Assembly (NCBI GenBank): GCA_003021785.1
Contig: PXQU01000014.1
Coordinates: 186,001-250,000, forward strand
Length of the DNA stretch: 64,000 nt
Reading direction: 5' to 3'
DNA from: Halobacteriales archaeon QH_7_65_31
GTDB lineage: Archaea; Halobacteriota; Halobacteria; Halobacteriales; Haloarculaceae
A program made the translations under genes and the position numbers. Below are positions 15,858-24,187 of the stretch, piece by piece. Each line of letters opens with the position of its first letter. Position 1 is the stretch's first letter. The notes below the pieces were generated by a model. The model was not told where the DNA came from, made no database searches, and saw only the letters and a list, made by a program, of their open reading frames with translations.

Positions 15858-16708
15858 GCGACGCGTCTCGACGGGCAAACGACTCGTTCGCGTGGGACGT
15901 GTGGGTGAACTTCAAGCGCTGGACGCTGAAGGCCGTCCGCAACCCGTTCGTTCTGGTCGTCTCGCTCGCGCAGCCGATCATCTTCCTCGTCCTGTTCACG
16001 CAGGTGTTCGGCGGCGTGGCGACAGGCGCGATCAACCGCGGGGGCGGTGCGGCGATCAGCTACGAGACGTATCTCGTCCCGGCGATCGCCATTCAGGTCT
16101 CCCTCGCGGCGGCCGTCACCTCCGGTATCGGGCTGGTCGAGGATATCGAGGAGGGGAGCTTCGAGAAGATACTCGTCAGCCCAATGCACCGGAGCGGCGT
16201 CTTCCTCGGGAAATCGACCGCAGAGCTGCTGCGGATCGCCGCACAGATCGCCATCATCCTCGGTCTCGGGACGCTCCTCGGCGCGGAGATCAGCGGCGGT
16301 GTCGCCGGTGGCCTCGCAATCGTCGGCATCGGCGTGCTGTTCTCGCTGTGGTTCATGGGGCTGTCGAACATCATTGCCGTCACCACTCGCGATCAGGAGT
16401 CGACCATCATCGCCTCGAACGTGCTCCAGTTCCCGCTCCTGTTCCTCTCGACCGGTTTCCTCCCGCTGGAGGCGCTCCCGGACTGGGTGCAGGCCGTCGC
16501 GACGGTCAACCCCGTCACCTACGGGATCGACGCCGCCCGGGCCGTGATGTTGGGTCGGGACACGATGACCGTCATCGAGGTGACGCAGTTCACCGGCATC
16601 TGGAACACGCTGGTTCCGGCGCTCGTCGTGCTCGCCGTGCTCGATCTCGTGCTCGGCGGGATCGCCGTGTATCTCATCGGTCGCGCGTCGAGTTCGGACG
16701 TGGCCTGA
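15854..16708 (+). CDS. ABC-2 type permease, DrrB type
   Basis: A 284-residue membrane subunit with six hydrophobic helices starting near residue 30 (NPFVLVVSLAQPIIFLVLFTQVF). The EDIEEGSFEKILVSPMHRSGVFLGK segment is the conserved cytoplasmic coupling region of ABC-2 permeases, and LPDWVQAVATVNPVTYGIDAAR is the C-terminal family motif. It is translationally coupled to the ATPase gene, and the two form a half-size exporter acting as a heterotetramer. Confidence 0.9.
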   Translation: MSDASRRANDSFAWDVWVNFKRWTLKAVRNPFVLVVSLAQPIIFLVLFTQVFGGVATGAINRGGGAAISYETYLVPAIAIQVSLAAAVTSGIGLVEDIEEGSFEKILVSPMHRSGVFLGKSTAELLRIAAQIAIILGLGTLLGAEISGGVAGGLAIVGIGVLFSLWFMGLSNIIAVTTRDQESTIIASNVLQFPLLFLSTGFLPLEALPDWVQAVATVNPVTYGIDAARAVMLGRDTMTVIEVTQFTGIWNTLVPALVVLAVLDLVLGGIAVYLIGRASSSDVA

Positions 16709-16876
16709 TCGACGGTCGATCGGCCTGACGAATCTCTGTCTGTCCGGTAACGAGCCGGACGATTACCGTCGGACCGGTATCGAGCCACGTGCGCCGACAC
16801 TCACCGATACCGTTCGCGGCGAGCGTTTGTACCCCGAAAATAGACGTGAAACAGCCACCGGCTCAGGCAGTGACGA

Positions 16877-17947
16877 CTACCCGGCTTTCGTCGCGGGCCG
16901 AACCTCGTTCGTGACACGCGCCGTCTTGCTGGGGAGGCAGCTACGCCTCTGGAACGTCTGTCCGTGTCGTAGCTCCAGCAGTGTCTCAGTGCCAGCCGAG
17001 GGCGCTATCCAGACGACGCTACCGGGTTCCGTCTGCCCCGGGTCTTTCTGTCCACAGAGCGCATCCGGGTGGAACTGTGTCGCCCACTCCGCGTAGTTCT
17101 CGGCGTAGCTCGACTTCGAGCGTAGCCCGAACCCGGGATCGTACGACCATCGCAGATTCCCTCCGAGGCTCATATCGACCGTTACGGGCTCGTCCTCGGC
17201 GTGGCTCGTCGGTTCGAGATGATGAAGCTCCGGGTTCGTCGTCTGTGTCGCCGCCATCTCGTAGTCGTGGCGGATCGTTCCTGTCGTGCCACGCCAGCCG
17301 CTCTCGTACGCACTCTGGCCCGGTTCGACGCCACAGACGCTATCGACGACGTAGGCGTTTCTGTCGGTCGGTCCTCGCTGGAACTGTCCGACGGCGTACT
17401 CGACCGTCACGATGCCGTGTGGGGCCGCCAGTTCGTCGAGACGGCCGTGGTCGTAGATACGCCATTCGTCCGTCTCCCCCGTCGTGACATCCACGCCTCC
17501 GGCAAGCGCGGGAGTGCTGCTCGCCCGCCCGACGCGGAACGCCTTGGCCTGAAAGCCACTGGCGACTGCGTCGAGCCGCTGATGTGCGGTATCGACGTCG
17601 CGCGGCGCGTTCGCGCCCACCGTGTAGTGGTGCAGCCGCCCTGTCTCGTCGAACGTCACCGCTCTGCCGACGACGGTGCTCCCGCCAGCACCTACTACTG
17701 GGTCAGTGACGACTGGTTCGACACCCTCGGCTTCGACCGCCTCGCGTGCGGCCCTCCGCATCTTGGTCAGATCGCTCCTCGCGAGCGGTGTGTCGAACGA
17801 CCGTGTCCGTTTCACGACCGGCCACTCACCGCCCGAGCGGACAGTCGATTGGCTGGCGTCCGTCGTCGGCTCGCTCTCTCCAAGACAGCCCGCTATCATA
17901 GCCGTGAGCCCCCCGACTCCGCCCGTGAGAACTGTCCGTCTGTCCAT
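16877..17947 (-). CDS. Tat lipoprotein of unknown function
   Basis: A 356-residue exported protein starting MDRRTVLTGGVGGLTAMIAGCLGESEPT: a twin-arginine signal ending in a lipobox (MIAGC), so it is predicted to be a lipid-anchored surface protein. This start is preferred over the upstream in-frame MTVRRQD start (17995) because it sits at the signal peptide. The mature region has no domain I recognise; it contains two Cys (VDSVCGVEPG and DALCGQKDPG) that could pair. It is isolated, with convergent and divergent neighbours. Confidence 0.75.
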   Translation of the reverse strand: MDRRTVLTGGVGGLTAMIAGCLGESEPTTDASQSTVRSGGEWPVVKRTRSFDTPLARSDLTKMRRAAREAVEAEGVEPVVTDPVVGAGGSTVVGRAVTFDETGRLHHYTVGANAPRDVDTAHQRLDAVASGFQAKAFRVGRASSTPALAGGVDVTTGETDEWRIYDHGRLDELAAPHGIVTVEYAVGQFQRGPTDRNAYVVDSVCGVEPGQSAYESGWRGTTGTIRHDYEMAATQTTNPELHHLEPTSHAEDEPVTVDMSLGGNLRWSYDPGFGLRSKSSYAENYAEWATQFHPDALCGQKDPGQTEPGSVVWIAPSAGTETLLELRHGQTFQRRSCLPSKTARVTNEVRPATKAG

Positions 17948-18147
17948 AGGTGAACTCGTCGTGTCCGGATATATGTCTTGTCGTCGTACTGTCACTGCCT
18001 GTCCGGACCAACTGACCCGCGACTACGAACGTCCTCCTCGTGGCCTGCTCTCTCCCCGTACGGTGGAGACGCGCGCGAACGACCGACTGTACAGCTCACG
18101 GCTCGCCACGAGCGAAACACGTTACCCGATGGGCGGGTAGTGCGCGT

Positions 18148-18882
18148 ATGCGCATCGAGAACAGCTTCATTCCCGTCGACGGCGTCGGCGAGACGACCGA
18201 GCGGACGCTCTGGGAGGCGGGCGTCACCGACTGGGACAGCTTCGACCCCAGCCACGTCGGCCCGAAGACGGGCGACCGGATCGAGGCGTTCATCGACACC
18301 GCCCGCGACCGCCTCGCGCGGGCCGACAGCCGCTTCTTCGGCGAGCGGTTCCCCTCCAGTGAGCTCTGGCGCTGTTACGAGAACTTCCGCGACGACACCG
18401 TCTTCTTCGATATCGAGACGACCGGGCTGTCGCCGGCTCGCGACGACGTGACGACCGTCTCCTTCCACCGCGACGGCGACACCACGACGCTCGTGCGCGG
18501 CGACGATCTCACGGCCGCGAACCTCCGCCGCGAGCTGGACGGCTCCCTGCTCGTCACGTTCAACGGGGCCTCCTTCGACGTGCCGTTCTTGGAGCAGTCG
18601 TTCGGTCTCGATATCGACGCACCGCATATCGACGCGATGTACGCGGCCAAGAAGGTGGGGCTGTCGGGCGGGCTGAAGGCCATCGAACCCGAGGTGGGGA
18701 TCGAACGCGACCGCCCCGACATCTCCGGGCGCGACGCCGTCCGGCTGTGGCGCGAGCACGAGCGCGGCAGAGACGGCTCGCTGGAGACGCTCGTCTCCTA
18801 CAACCGCGAGGACACGGTCCACCTGAAGACCCTGCTCGATGAGGTGACGAGCCGGCTCCACGAGGAGACGTTCGTCCGATGA
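18148..18882 (+). CDS. RNase H-like 3'-5' exonuclease (YprB-type)
   Basis: A 244-residue protein. After an N-terminal helix-hairpin-like region (VDGVGETTERTLWEAGVTDWDSF) the exonuclease core has Exo I DTVFFDIETTGLSP (DxE), Exo II LVTFNGASFDVPFL (Asn/Asp) and Exo III YNREDTVHLKTLL (YNxxD). All DEDD acidic residues are visible, so it should be active on DNA or RNA. Start ATG 18148 is chosen because upstream in-frame sequence is non-coding in character. It overlaps the lipoate ligase gene by four bases. Confidence 0.82.
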   Translation: MRIENSFIPVDGVGETTERTLWEAGVTDWDSFDPSHVGPKTGDRIEAFIDTARDRLARADSRFFGERFPSSELWRCYENFRDDTVFFDIETTGLSPARDDVTTVSFHRDGDTTTLVRGDDLTAANLRRELDGSLLVTFNGASFDVPFLEQSFGLDIDAPHIDAMYAAKKVGLSGGLKAIEPEVGIERDRPDISGRDAVRLWREHERGRDGSLETLVSYNREDTVHLKTLLDEVTSRLHEETFVR

Positions 18883-19685
18883 GCGACGCCGAGTGGCGAC
18901 TGATCCGCGAGCAGTCCCTTCCGGGCGCGGAGGCGATGGCCTACGACGAGACCGCCGCCCGGACCGCCGCCGCGGGTGGCCCCCGAACCGTCCGACTCTA
19001 CCAGTGGGAGCCGAGCACGCTCTCGCTCGGCTACCGGCAGGCGCCCGAGACGGTCGACTGGGAACGGTGTGAGCAGCGAGGGATCGACGTGATCCGGCGC
19101 AACACCGGCGGCGGCGGCATCTATCACGACGCGTTCGGCGATATCTCCTACTCAATCATCGCCCCGGCCGAGGAGGTCCCCGGCGACCTGATGGACAGCT
19201 ACGAGCAGTTCTGCGAGCCGCTGTTCGACGCGTTCGACGCGCTCGACGTCGACGCCCGCTTCGTCGGTGACGAACACGACGCCATCTACGAGCCTGCCTG
19301 CTATCTCCGCGCGCTCCACCCCGCCCACGATATCGTCGCCGGCGACGGCCGGAAGCTGTCCGGAAACGCCCAGTACCGCCGGAAGGACGCCGTCATCCAG
19401 CACGGCTCGATCTCGTTCCGGCGGGATTCGGCGCGTCATCTCGGCTGTTTCACCGGGGCGGTATCGACTGATGCGTTCGACGGTCGGGTGACGAGCCTGA
19501 CGGAGCTGCGCCCGGAGCTGACTCGCTCCGAGGTCGTCACTGCGTTAGAAGATTCTCTCGCCGAGTGGGCCGGTGCTGAGGTGGGTGAGTGGTCCGACGA
19601 GGAGGTCGCGTTCGCAGAGCGGCGCGCACGCGAGAAGTACGAGTCGGCGGCGTGGACGCGGAACCGTGACGACCCGACCGCGTAG
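18879..19685 (+). CDS. lipoate-protein ligase A family protein
   Basis: A 268-residue BPL/LplA-fold protein that attaches lipoate (or octanoate) to E2/GcvH lysines. Visible motifs are the ligand-binding RRNTGGGGIYHD (RRxxGGGxVxH), the GRKLSGNAQYRRKDAVIQHGSI segment with the lysine contacting the acyl-adenylate, and LSLGYRQ near the N-terminus. The length fits the single-domain archaeal type, which often needs a separate C-terminal partner. It is coupled to the exonuclease gene by an ATGA overlap, which does not imply shared function. Confidence 0.87.
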   Translation: MSDAEWRLIREQSLPGAEAMAYDETAARTAAAGGPRTVRLYQWEPSTLSLGYRQAPETVDWERCEQRGIDVIRRNTGGGGIYHDAFGDISYSIIAPAEEVPGDLMDSYEQFCEPLFDAFDALDVDARFVGDEHDAIYEPACYLRALHPAHDIVAGDGRKLSGNAQYRRKDAVIQHGSISFRRDSARHLGCFTGAVSTDAFDGRVTSLTELRPELTRSEVVTALEDSLAEWAGAEVGEWSDEEVAFAERRAREKYESAAWTRNRDDPTA

Positions 19686-19836
19686 CCGGTTTCGCTGTCT
19701 TCGCTTGCTTCGACGACTGTTGTCTCACGGGTCGGTTGAAATCTATGTGTCGCGGCTGCGGTGTTGGTTCCATAGCCAGGCACTCACGGTCGCAGTGCTG
19801 TCGGCTGGGTCGTCACAGTCATCGAGTGAACTCACT

Positions 19837-19859
19837 GGGTCCGGGCGGAATTGAACCAC
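19837..19859. repeat. att-like duplicate of the tRNA-Val 3' end
   Basis: A 23-base exact copy of the 3' end of the tRNA-Val gene (19953-19975), in the same orientation, 116 bases away. It covers the acceptor 3' strand and most of the T-arm. This is the usual footprint of integration at a tRNA 3' end, here with only about 93 bases left between the copies. Confidence 0.65.
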
Positions 19860-19952
19860 GGTCGTTCCACTCACGCCGTTCGCTCCACTCTCCGGTTCAA
19901 TGCCGTCCGGCGAGCGATTCGCTCGTCACGTCCGTTCCTCGCAGAATCGCAT

Positions 19953-20023
19953 GGGTCCGGGCGGAATTGAACCACCGACCTCCTCCTTGTAAGGGAGGCG
20001 TCATACCACTAGACCACGAACCC
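19953..20023 (-). tRNA. tRNA-Val (anticodon TAC)
   Basis: The minus strand folds as a tRNA. The acceptor GGGTTCG pairs with CGGACCC, the D-arm is GTCTAGTGGTATGAC, the anticodon stem/loop CCTCC-CTTACAA-GGAGG has anticodon TAC, and the T-arm contains GGTTCAATTCC. CCA is not encoded. The 3' part is duplicated at 19837-19859. Confidence 0.92.
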
Positions 20024-20110
20024 GCTATCTGACCGAAACCGACCCGCGTGAATAGGCCTTGCGTTCACCGGCGACGGAACGCTTAGTCTCCCTCGTTCCC
20101 ATCTCCGCGT

Positions 20111-20692
20111 ATGAACCGCCGACAGATACTCCCCGCGCTCGGTGTCGTCCTCGCGCTTCTCGTCGTCGGCTACGCCGCCGGCCTGTTCGCGCCGCTGTTG
20201 ACGACCGGCGGCTACCAGCCCGTCGCCGGGCCGACGGCCACCCCGACCGAGCACGGCGACGGGGGGCCGACCGCGACGGCGACGCCGTACGCCGACGGCT
20301 ACACACGCACGTCGGTCACGATCACCGACGGCGAGACGAACGCCACGCTCGGGTCGGTCCGTGCCGCGGTCGCGGAGACGGGCCAGCAGAAGTACACCGG
20401 GCTCTCGAAGACGGAGTCGCTTCCCGAGAACCGCGGTATGCTGTTCCCGTACGACGGCGCGGCAGACCGCACGTACGTCATGCGCGGGATGGACTTCGGC
20501 ATCGACATCGTCTACATCGACGCGAACGGCACGATCACCGAGATCCACCACGCGCCCGAGCCGCCCGAGGGGGAGGACGGCGAGCAGTACCGCTACCCCG
20601 GCTACGGCCAGTACGTCCTCGAACTGAACTACGAGTGGACCACTCGCCACGACGTGCAGGTCGGTGACACGGTTCGGCTCGGGGAGTGGTAA
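20111..20692 (+). CDS. DUF192 family exported protein
   Basis: A 193-residue protein. The N-terminal hydrophobic segment (ILPALGVVLALLVVGYAAGLF) is a signal/anchor, then a Thr/Pro-rich linker, then the DUF192 domain: QKYTGLSKTESLPENRGMLFPYDGAADRTYVMRGMDFGIDIVYIDANG and YVLELNYEW match the family, including the GMLFP and M(R/K)xMxFxIDIVFID motifs. The function of the family is unknown. It likely acts outside the membrane. Confidence 0.87.
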   Translation: MNRRQILPALGVVLALLVVGYAAGLFAPLLTTGGYQPVAGPTATPTEHGDGGPTATATPYADGYTRTSVTITDGETNATLGSVRAAVAETGQQKYTGLSKTESLPENRGMLFPYDGAADRTYVMRGMDFGIDIVYIDANGTITEIHHAPEPPEGEDGEQYRYPGYGQYVLELNYEWTTRHDVQVGDTVRLGEW

Positions 20693-20743
20693 CGTCTATA
20701 TCAACTCGTTTACCGAACCAGAGTTCGGCGAACGCTTTTCGGG

Positions 20744-22702
20744 ATGAGTGGCGAAAATCACCCAATGGGAGCCTCCGCCGTCGAAGACGAAGACGATCCG
20801 TTCGAGGAACAACGAGAGAAGGCAGAGAACCCGATGCGCCGGCTGTTCACCGAGTACGGCTCAGACAACAAGCTCGCGTTCGTGGTCGGCGTGTTGTCCA
20901 GCATCGTCGCCCGCGTGCTCGATCTCCTGCCACCGATTCTCCTCGGCGTGGCCGTGGACACGATTTTCGAGCTACAGGGCGCACCGGACCGGCAGTACAC
21001 CCTTCAGCTGATTCCGCAGACGTGGATTCCGGGGACCGAGCGCGGACAGCTGTTCTTCACCGTCGGTATCATCGCGTTCGCGTTCTTCGGCGGCGCGGCG
21101 TTCCACTACGGCCGTAACTGGGGGTGGAACTCCTTCTCGCAGCATATCCAACACCGAGTTCGAACCGACACGTACGACAAGATGCAGCGGCTCAACATGG
21201 ACTTCTTCGCCGACAAGCAGACCGGGGAGATGATGTCCATCCTCTCGAACGACGTGAACCGACTGGAGCGGTTCCTGAACGACGGGATGAACTCCGCGTT
21301 CCGGCTCGGCGTGATGGTCATCGGTATCGCCGTCGTCTTAGTCTGGACGAACTGGCAGCTCGCGACGATCACGCTCGTTATCGTGCCGCTCATCGCCGTC
21401 TTCACCTACTACTTCATCAAGACGATTCAGCCGAAGTACGCCGACGTGCGCTCCTCGGTCGGGAAGGTGAACTCCCGACTGGAGAACAACCTCGGCGGTA
21501 TCCAAGTGATCAAGACCTCGAACACGGAGAGCTTCGAGTCCGACCGCGTCGACGGCGTCTCACAGGGCTACTTCGACGCGAACTGGGACGCTATTAGCAC
21601 CCGGATCAAGTTCTTCCCCAGCCTCCGCGTGCTCTCGGGCGTCGGCTTCGTGCTCACCTTCTTCATCGGTGGGCTGATGGTGCTCGGCAACGGCATCGGC
21701 CCGTTCACGAGCACGCTCCGACCCGGTGAGTTCGTCACCTTCATTCTGCTCTCACAGCGGTTCATCTGGCCGATGGCGCAGTTCGGGCAGATCATCAACA
21801 TGTACCAGCGGGCGCGCGCCTCCTCCTCGCGCATCTTCGGGCTGATGGACGAGCCGTCCCGCATCGTGGAGGACCCCGAGGCCGACGAGCTGACCGTCAG
21901 CGACGGCGAGATCGTCTACGAGGACGTCACCTTCGGCTACGACGAGTCCGAGACGATCATCGAGGACGTGAGCTTCGACGTCGACGGCGGTGACACGCTC
22001 GCGCTCGTCGGTCCCACCGGCGCGGGCAAATCCACCGTCCTCAAGCTCCTGCTCCGGATGTACGACGTGAACGAGGGATCGATCACCATCGACGGGCAGG
22101 ATCTGCGCGACGTGACGATCCCCAGCCTCCGCCGACAGATCGGCTACGTCAGTCAGGACACGTTCATGTTCTACGGCACGGTCGCAGAGAACATCGCCTA
22201 CGGTAGCTTCGAGGCCGACCGCGAGAGCGTCATCGAGGCCGCGAAGGCCGCAGAGGCACACGACTTCATCAGAAACCTCCCCGACGGGTACGACACCGAG
22301 GTCGGGGAACGAGGGGTGAAGCTCTCCGGCGGCCAGCGCCAGCGAATCTCCATCGCGCGGGCGATTCTCAAAGACCCCGAGATCCTCATCCTCGACGAGG
22401 CGACCTCGGACGTGGACACGGAGACGGAGATGCTCATCCAGCGGTCGCTCGACCGCCTGACGCAGGATCGGACGACGTTCTCGATCGCCCACCGGCTCTC
22501 GACGATCAAAGACGCCGATCAGATCGTCGTGCTCGAAGGCGGGCAGATCGTCGAGCGCGGCACGCACGACGGCCTCATCGCGGAAGACGGGCTGTACGCG
22601 CATCTGTGGGGGGTGCAGGCGGGTGAGATCGACGAGCTTCCGGACGAGTTCATCGAGCGTGCCCAACAGCGCGACGCCAACCGCATCGAAGCGGGCGAGT
22701 AA
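20744..22702 (+). CDS. ABC exporter, fused permease/ATPase (multidrug type)
   Basis: A 652-residue half-transporter. Six membrane helices (about residues 45-370) are followed by an ATPase domain with Walker A GPTGAGKSTVLK, Q-loop YVSQDTFMFYGTVAENIAYG, signature LSGGQRQRISIARAI, Walker B ILILDEATSDVD and H-loop IAHRLSTI. It should dimerise and export hydrophobic compounds or lipids. Start 20744 (MSGENHP) is used; MGASAV at 20765 is an alternative. It stands between the DUF192 and histone genes with its own upstream gap. Confidence 0.9.
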   Translation: MSGENHPMGASAVEDEDDPFEEQREKAENPMRRLFTEYGSDNKLAFVVGVLSSIVARVLDLLPPILLGVAVDTIFELQGAPDRQYTLQLIPQTWIPGTERGQLFFTVGIIAFAFFGGAAFHYGRNWGWNSFSQHIQHRVRTDTYDKMQRLNMDFFADKQTGEMMSILSNDVNRLERFLNDGMNSAFRLGVMVIGIAVVLVWTNWQLATITLVIVPLIAVFTYYFIKTIQPKYADVRSSVGKVNSRLENNLGGIQVIKTSNTESFESDRVDGVSQGYFDANWDAISTRIKFFPSLRVLSGVGFVLTFFIGGLMVLGNGIGPFTSTLRPGEFVTFILLSQRFIWPMAQFGQIINMYQRARASSSRIFGLMDEPSRIVEDPEADELTVSDGEIVYEDVTFGYDESETIIEDVSFDVDGGDTLALVGPTGAGKSTVLKLLLRMYDVNEGSITIDGQDLRDVTIPSLRRQIGYVSQDTFMFYGTVAENIAYGSFEADRESVIEAAKAAEAHDFIRNLPDGYDTEVGERGVKLSGGQRQRISIARAILKDPEILILDEATSDVDTETEMLIQRSLDRLTQDRTTFSIAHRLSTIKDADQIVVLEGGQIVERGTHDGLIAEDGLYAHLWGVQAGEIDELPDEFIERAQQRDANRIEAGE

Positions 22703-22748
22703 CCCAGAAAGCGGGCCTTTAAGACACTCTCGCTCTCTCGTGAATAGT

Positions 22749-23186
22749 ATGAGCGTCGAGCTACCGTTCGCCCCGGTAGACACTATCATCCGTCGAAACG
22801 CGGGAGAGCTGCGCGTGAGTGCCGAGGCGGCCGCCGAGCTCGCCGCCCGTATTCAGGAGCGCGGCGCGACGCTGGCGACGGTCGCCGCCGAGCGGGCCAC
22901 CGCCGACGGACGCAAGACCCTGATGGTCGAGGACTTCGCCTTCGATGCGGCGTCGGCTTCCGAGCTCGAACTCCCGATCGCGCCGATCGATCGCATCGCC
23001 CGACTGGACATCGACGACCGGTATCGCGTCTCGACGGATGCCCGCGTGGCGCTGGCCGCGAAACTGGAGTCGTTCGCCGACACCGCGGCGGCCGCGGCGG
23101 CAGTGCTCGCACGCCACGCCGCGCGTCGGACGGTGAAAGCGACCGACGTGGCGACGTACTTCGAACTCCAGCCGTACTACGAATGA
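22749..23186 (+). CDS. hstA: archaeal doublet histone
   Basis: A 145-residue protein made of two histone folds in tandem: repeat 1 starts ELPFAPVDTIIRRNAGELRVS and repeat 2 ELPIAPIDRIARLDIDDRYRVS, each with the RxS(xD)A(xx)L core and a third helix (GRKTLMVEDF; RRTVKATDVATY). Covalently linked doublets are the normal haloarchaeal form. It binds DNA and acts on chromatin or transcription. ATG 22749 gives the canonical MSVELPF start. It overlaps the deacetylase-family gene by four bases. Confidence 0.95.
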   Translation: MSVELPFAPVDTIIRRNAGELRVSAEAAAELAARIQERGATLATVAAERATADGRKTLMVEDFAFDAASASELELPIAPIDRIARLDIDDRYRVSTDARVALAAKLESFADTAAAAAAVLARHAARRTVKATDVATYFELQPYYE

Positions 23187-24187
23187 GATTCGGCTACCGC
23201 GACGTGTGTCTCCGCCACGACACCGGCTCGCGCCACCCCGAAAGCGCCGATCGGATCCGGGCTATCGAACGCGGGCTCTCGACGGAACACGGCGTCTCCT
23301 ACGAGCAGGGACGCCTCGCCACCACCGACGAGCTACTCGCCGTTCACGCCGCCGACTACCTCGCGGAGCTCGAACGGTTCTGTGCCGACGGCGGGGGGAC
23401 GTGGGACGCCGACACCGTCGCCGTCGAGGCGAGCTGGGAGGCCGCCCGCGCCGCCGCCGGACTCGCTCTGTGGGCCGGCGACGCCGCGCTCGACGGTGCG
23501 GACGGACGAGAGACGCCGTTCGCGGTCGGTCGCCCGCCCGGCCATCACGCCGAAGCCGACGACGCGATGGGATTCTGTCTGTTCAACAACGTCGCCGTCG
23601 CCGCCGCGGGCGCGCTCGACCGTCCGGACGTGGACCGGGTCGCCGTCTTCGACTGGGATGTCCACCACGGCAACGGCACGCAGTACATCTTCGAGGATGA
23701 CCCGGACGTGTTCTACGTCTCGACCCACGAGCGCGGGCTGTTCCCCGGGACGGGGAATCTCCGCGAGACAGGAACCGGTGCTGGAGCGGGCACGACGATG
23801 AACATCCCGTTCCCCGGTGGCTGTGGCGACGCGGAGTATCTCGCGGCCGTCGACGAGGCGATCGCGCCGGCGCTGGTGCAGTACGACCCGGATCTGCTGT
23901 TCGTCTCCGCCGGCTTCGACGCGCACCTGAAAGACCCGATCTCGCGCCAGCGCGTCTCGACAGAAGGGTACGGACTGCTCACCGAGCGTGTCATCGACCT
24001 CGCCGACCGCTGTGAGGCGGGGTTAGCGTTCATTCTCGAAGGCGGGTACGGGTTAGAGGCGCTCTCGGAATCGGTTCAGAAGGTAAACAGCGTCTTCGAC
24101 GGCTACGCGCCGGCGGCGAACGACGACGAGATCACGGATCGGGGCCGGTCGGTCATCGACGACGTGCGCGAGCTACACGGGATCTAA
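23183..24187 (+). CDS. histone deacetylase family protein
   Basis: A 334-residue class II-like HDAC/acetylpolyamine amidohydrolase. The active site is visible: RPPGHHAEADDAMGFCLFNNVAVAA (two catalytic His), DWDVHHGNGTQ (zinc Asp and His), SAGFDAHLKDP (second zinc Asp), and ILEGGYGLEAL. It is therefore expected to be a working zinc deacetylase. It starts inside the stop of the histone gene (ATGA), so the two are translationally coupled. Whether the substrate is the histone, another lysine-acetylated protein or a small molecule is not known from sequence. Confidence 0.93.
   Translation: MRFGYRDVCLRHDTGSRHPESADRIRAIERGLSTEHGVSYEQGRLATTDELLAVHAADYLAELERFCADGGGTWDADTVAVEASWEAARAAAGLALWAGDAALDGADGRETPFAVGRPPGHHAEADDAMGFCLFNNVAVAAAGALDRPDVDRVAVFDWDVHHGNGTQYIFEDDPDVFYVSTHERGLFPGTGNLRETGTGAGAGTTMNIPFPGGCGDAEYLAAVDEAIAPALVQYDPDLLFVSAGFDAHLKDPISRQRVSTEGYGLLTERVIDLADRCEAGLAFILEGGYGLEALSESVQKVNSVFDGYAPAANDDEITDRGRSVIDDVRELHGI

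Noticed and set aside
19837-19859. A second tRNA-Val gene
   Set aside because: Only the 3' acceptor strand and T-arm are present; the following sequence cannot form an anticodon or D-arm.
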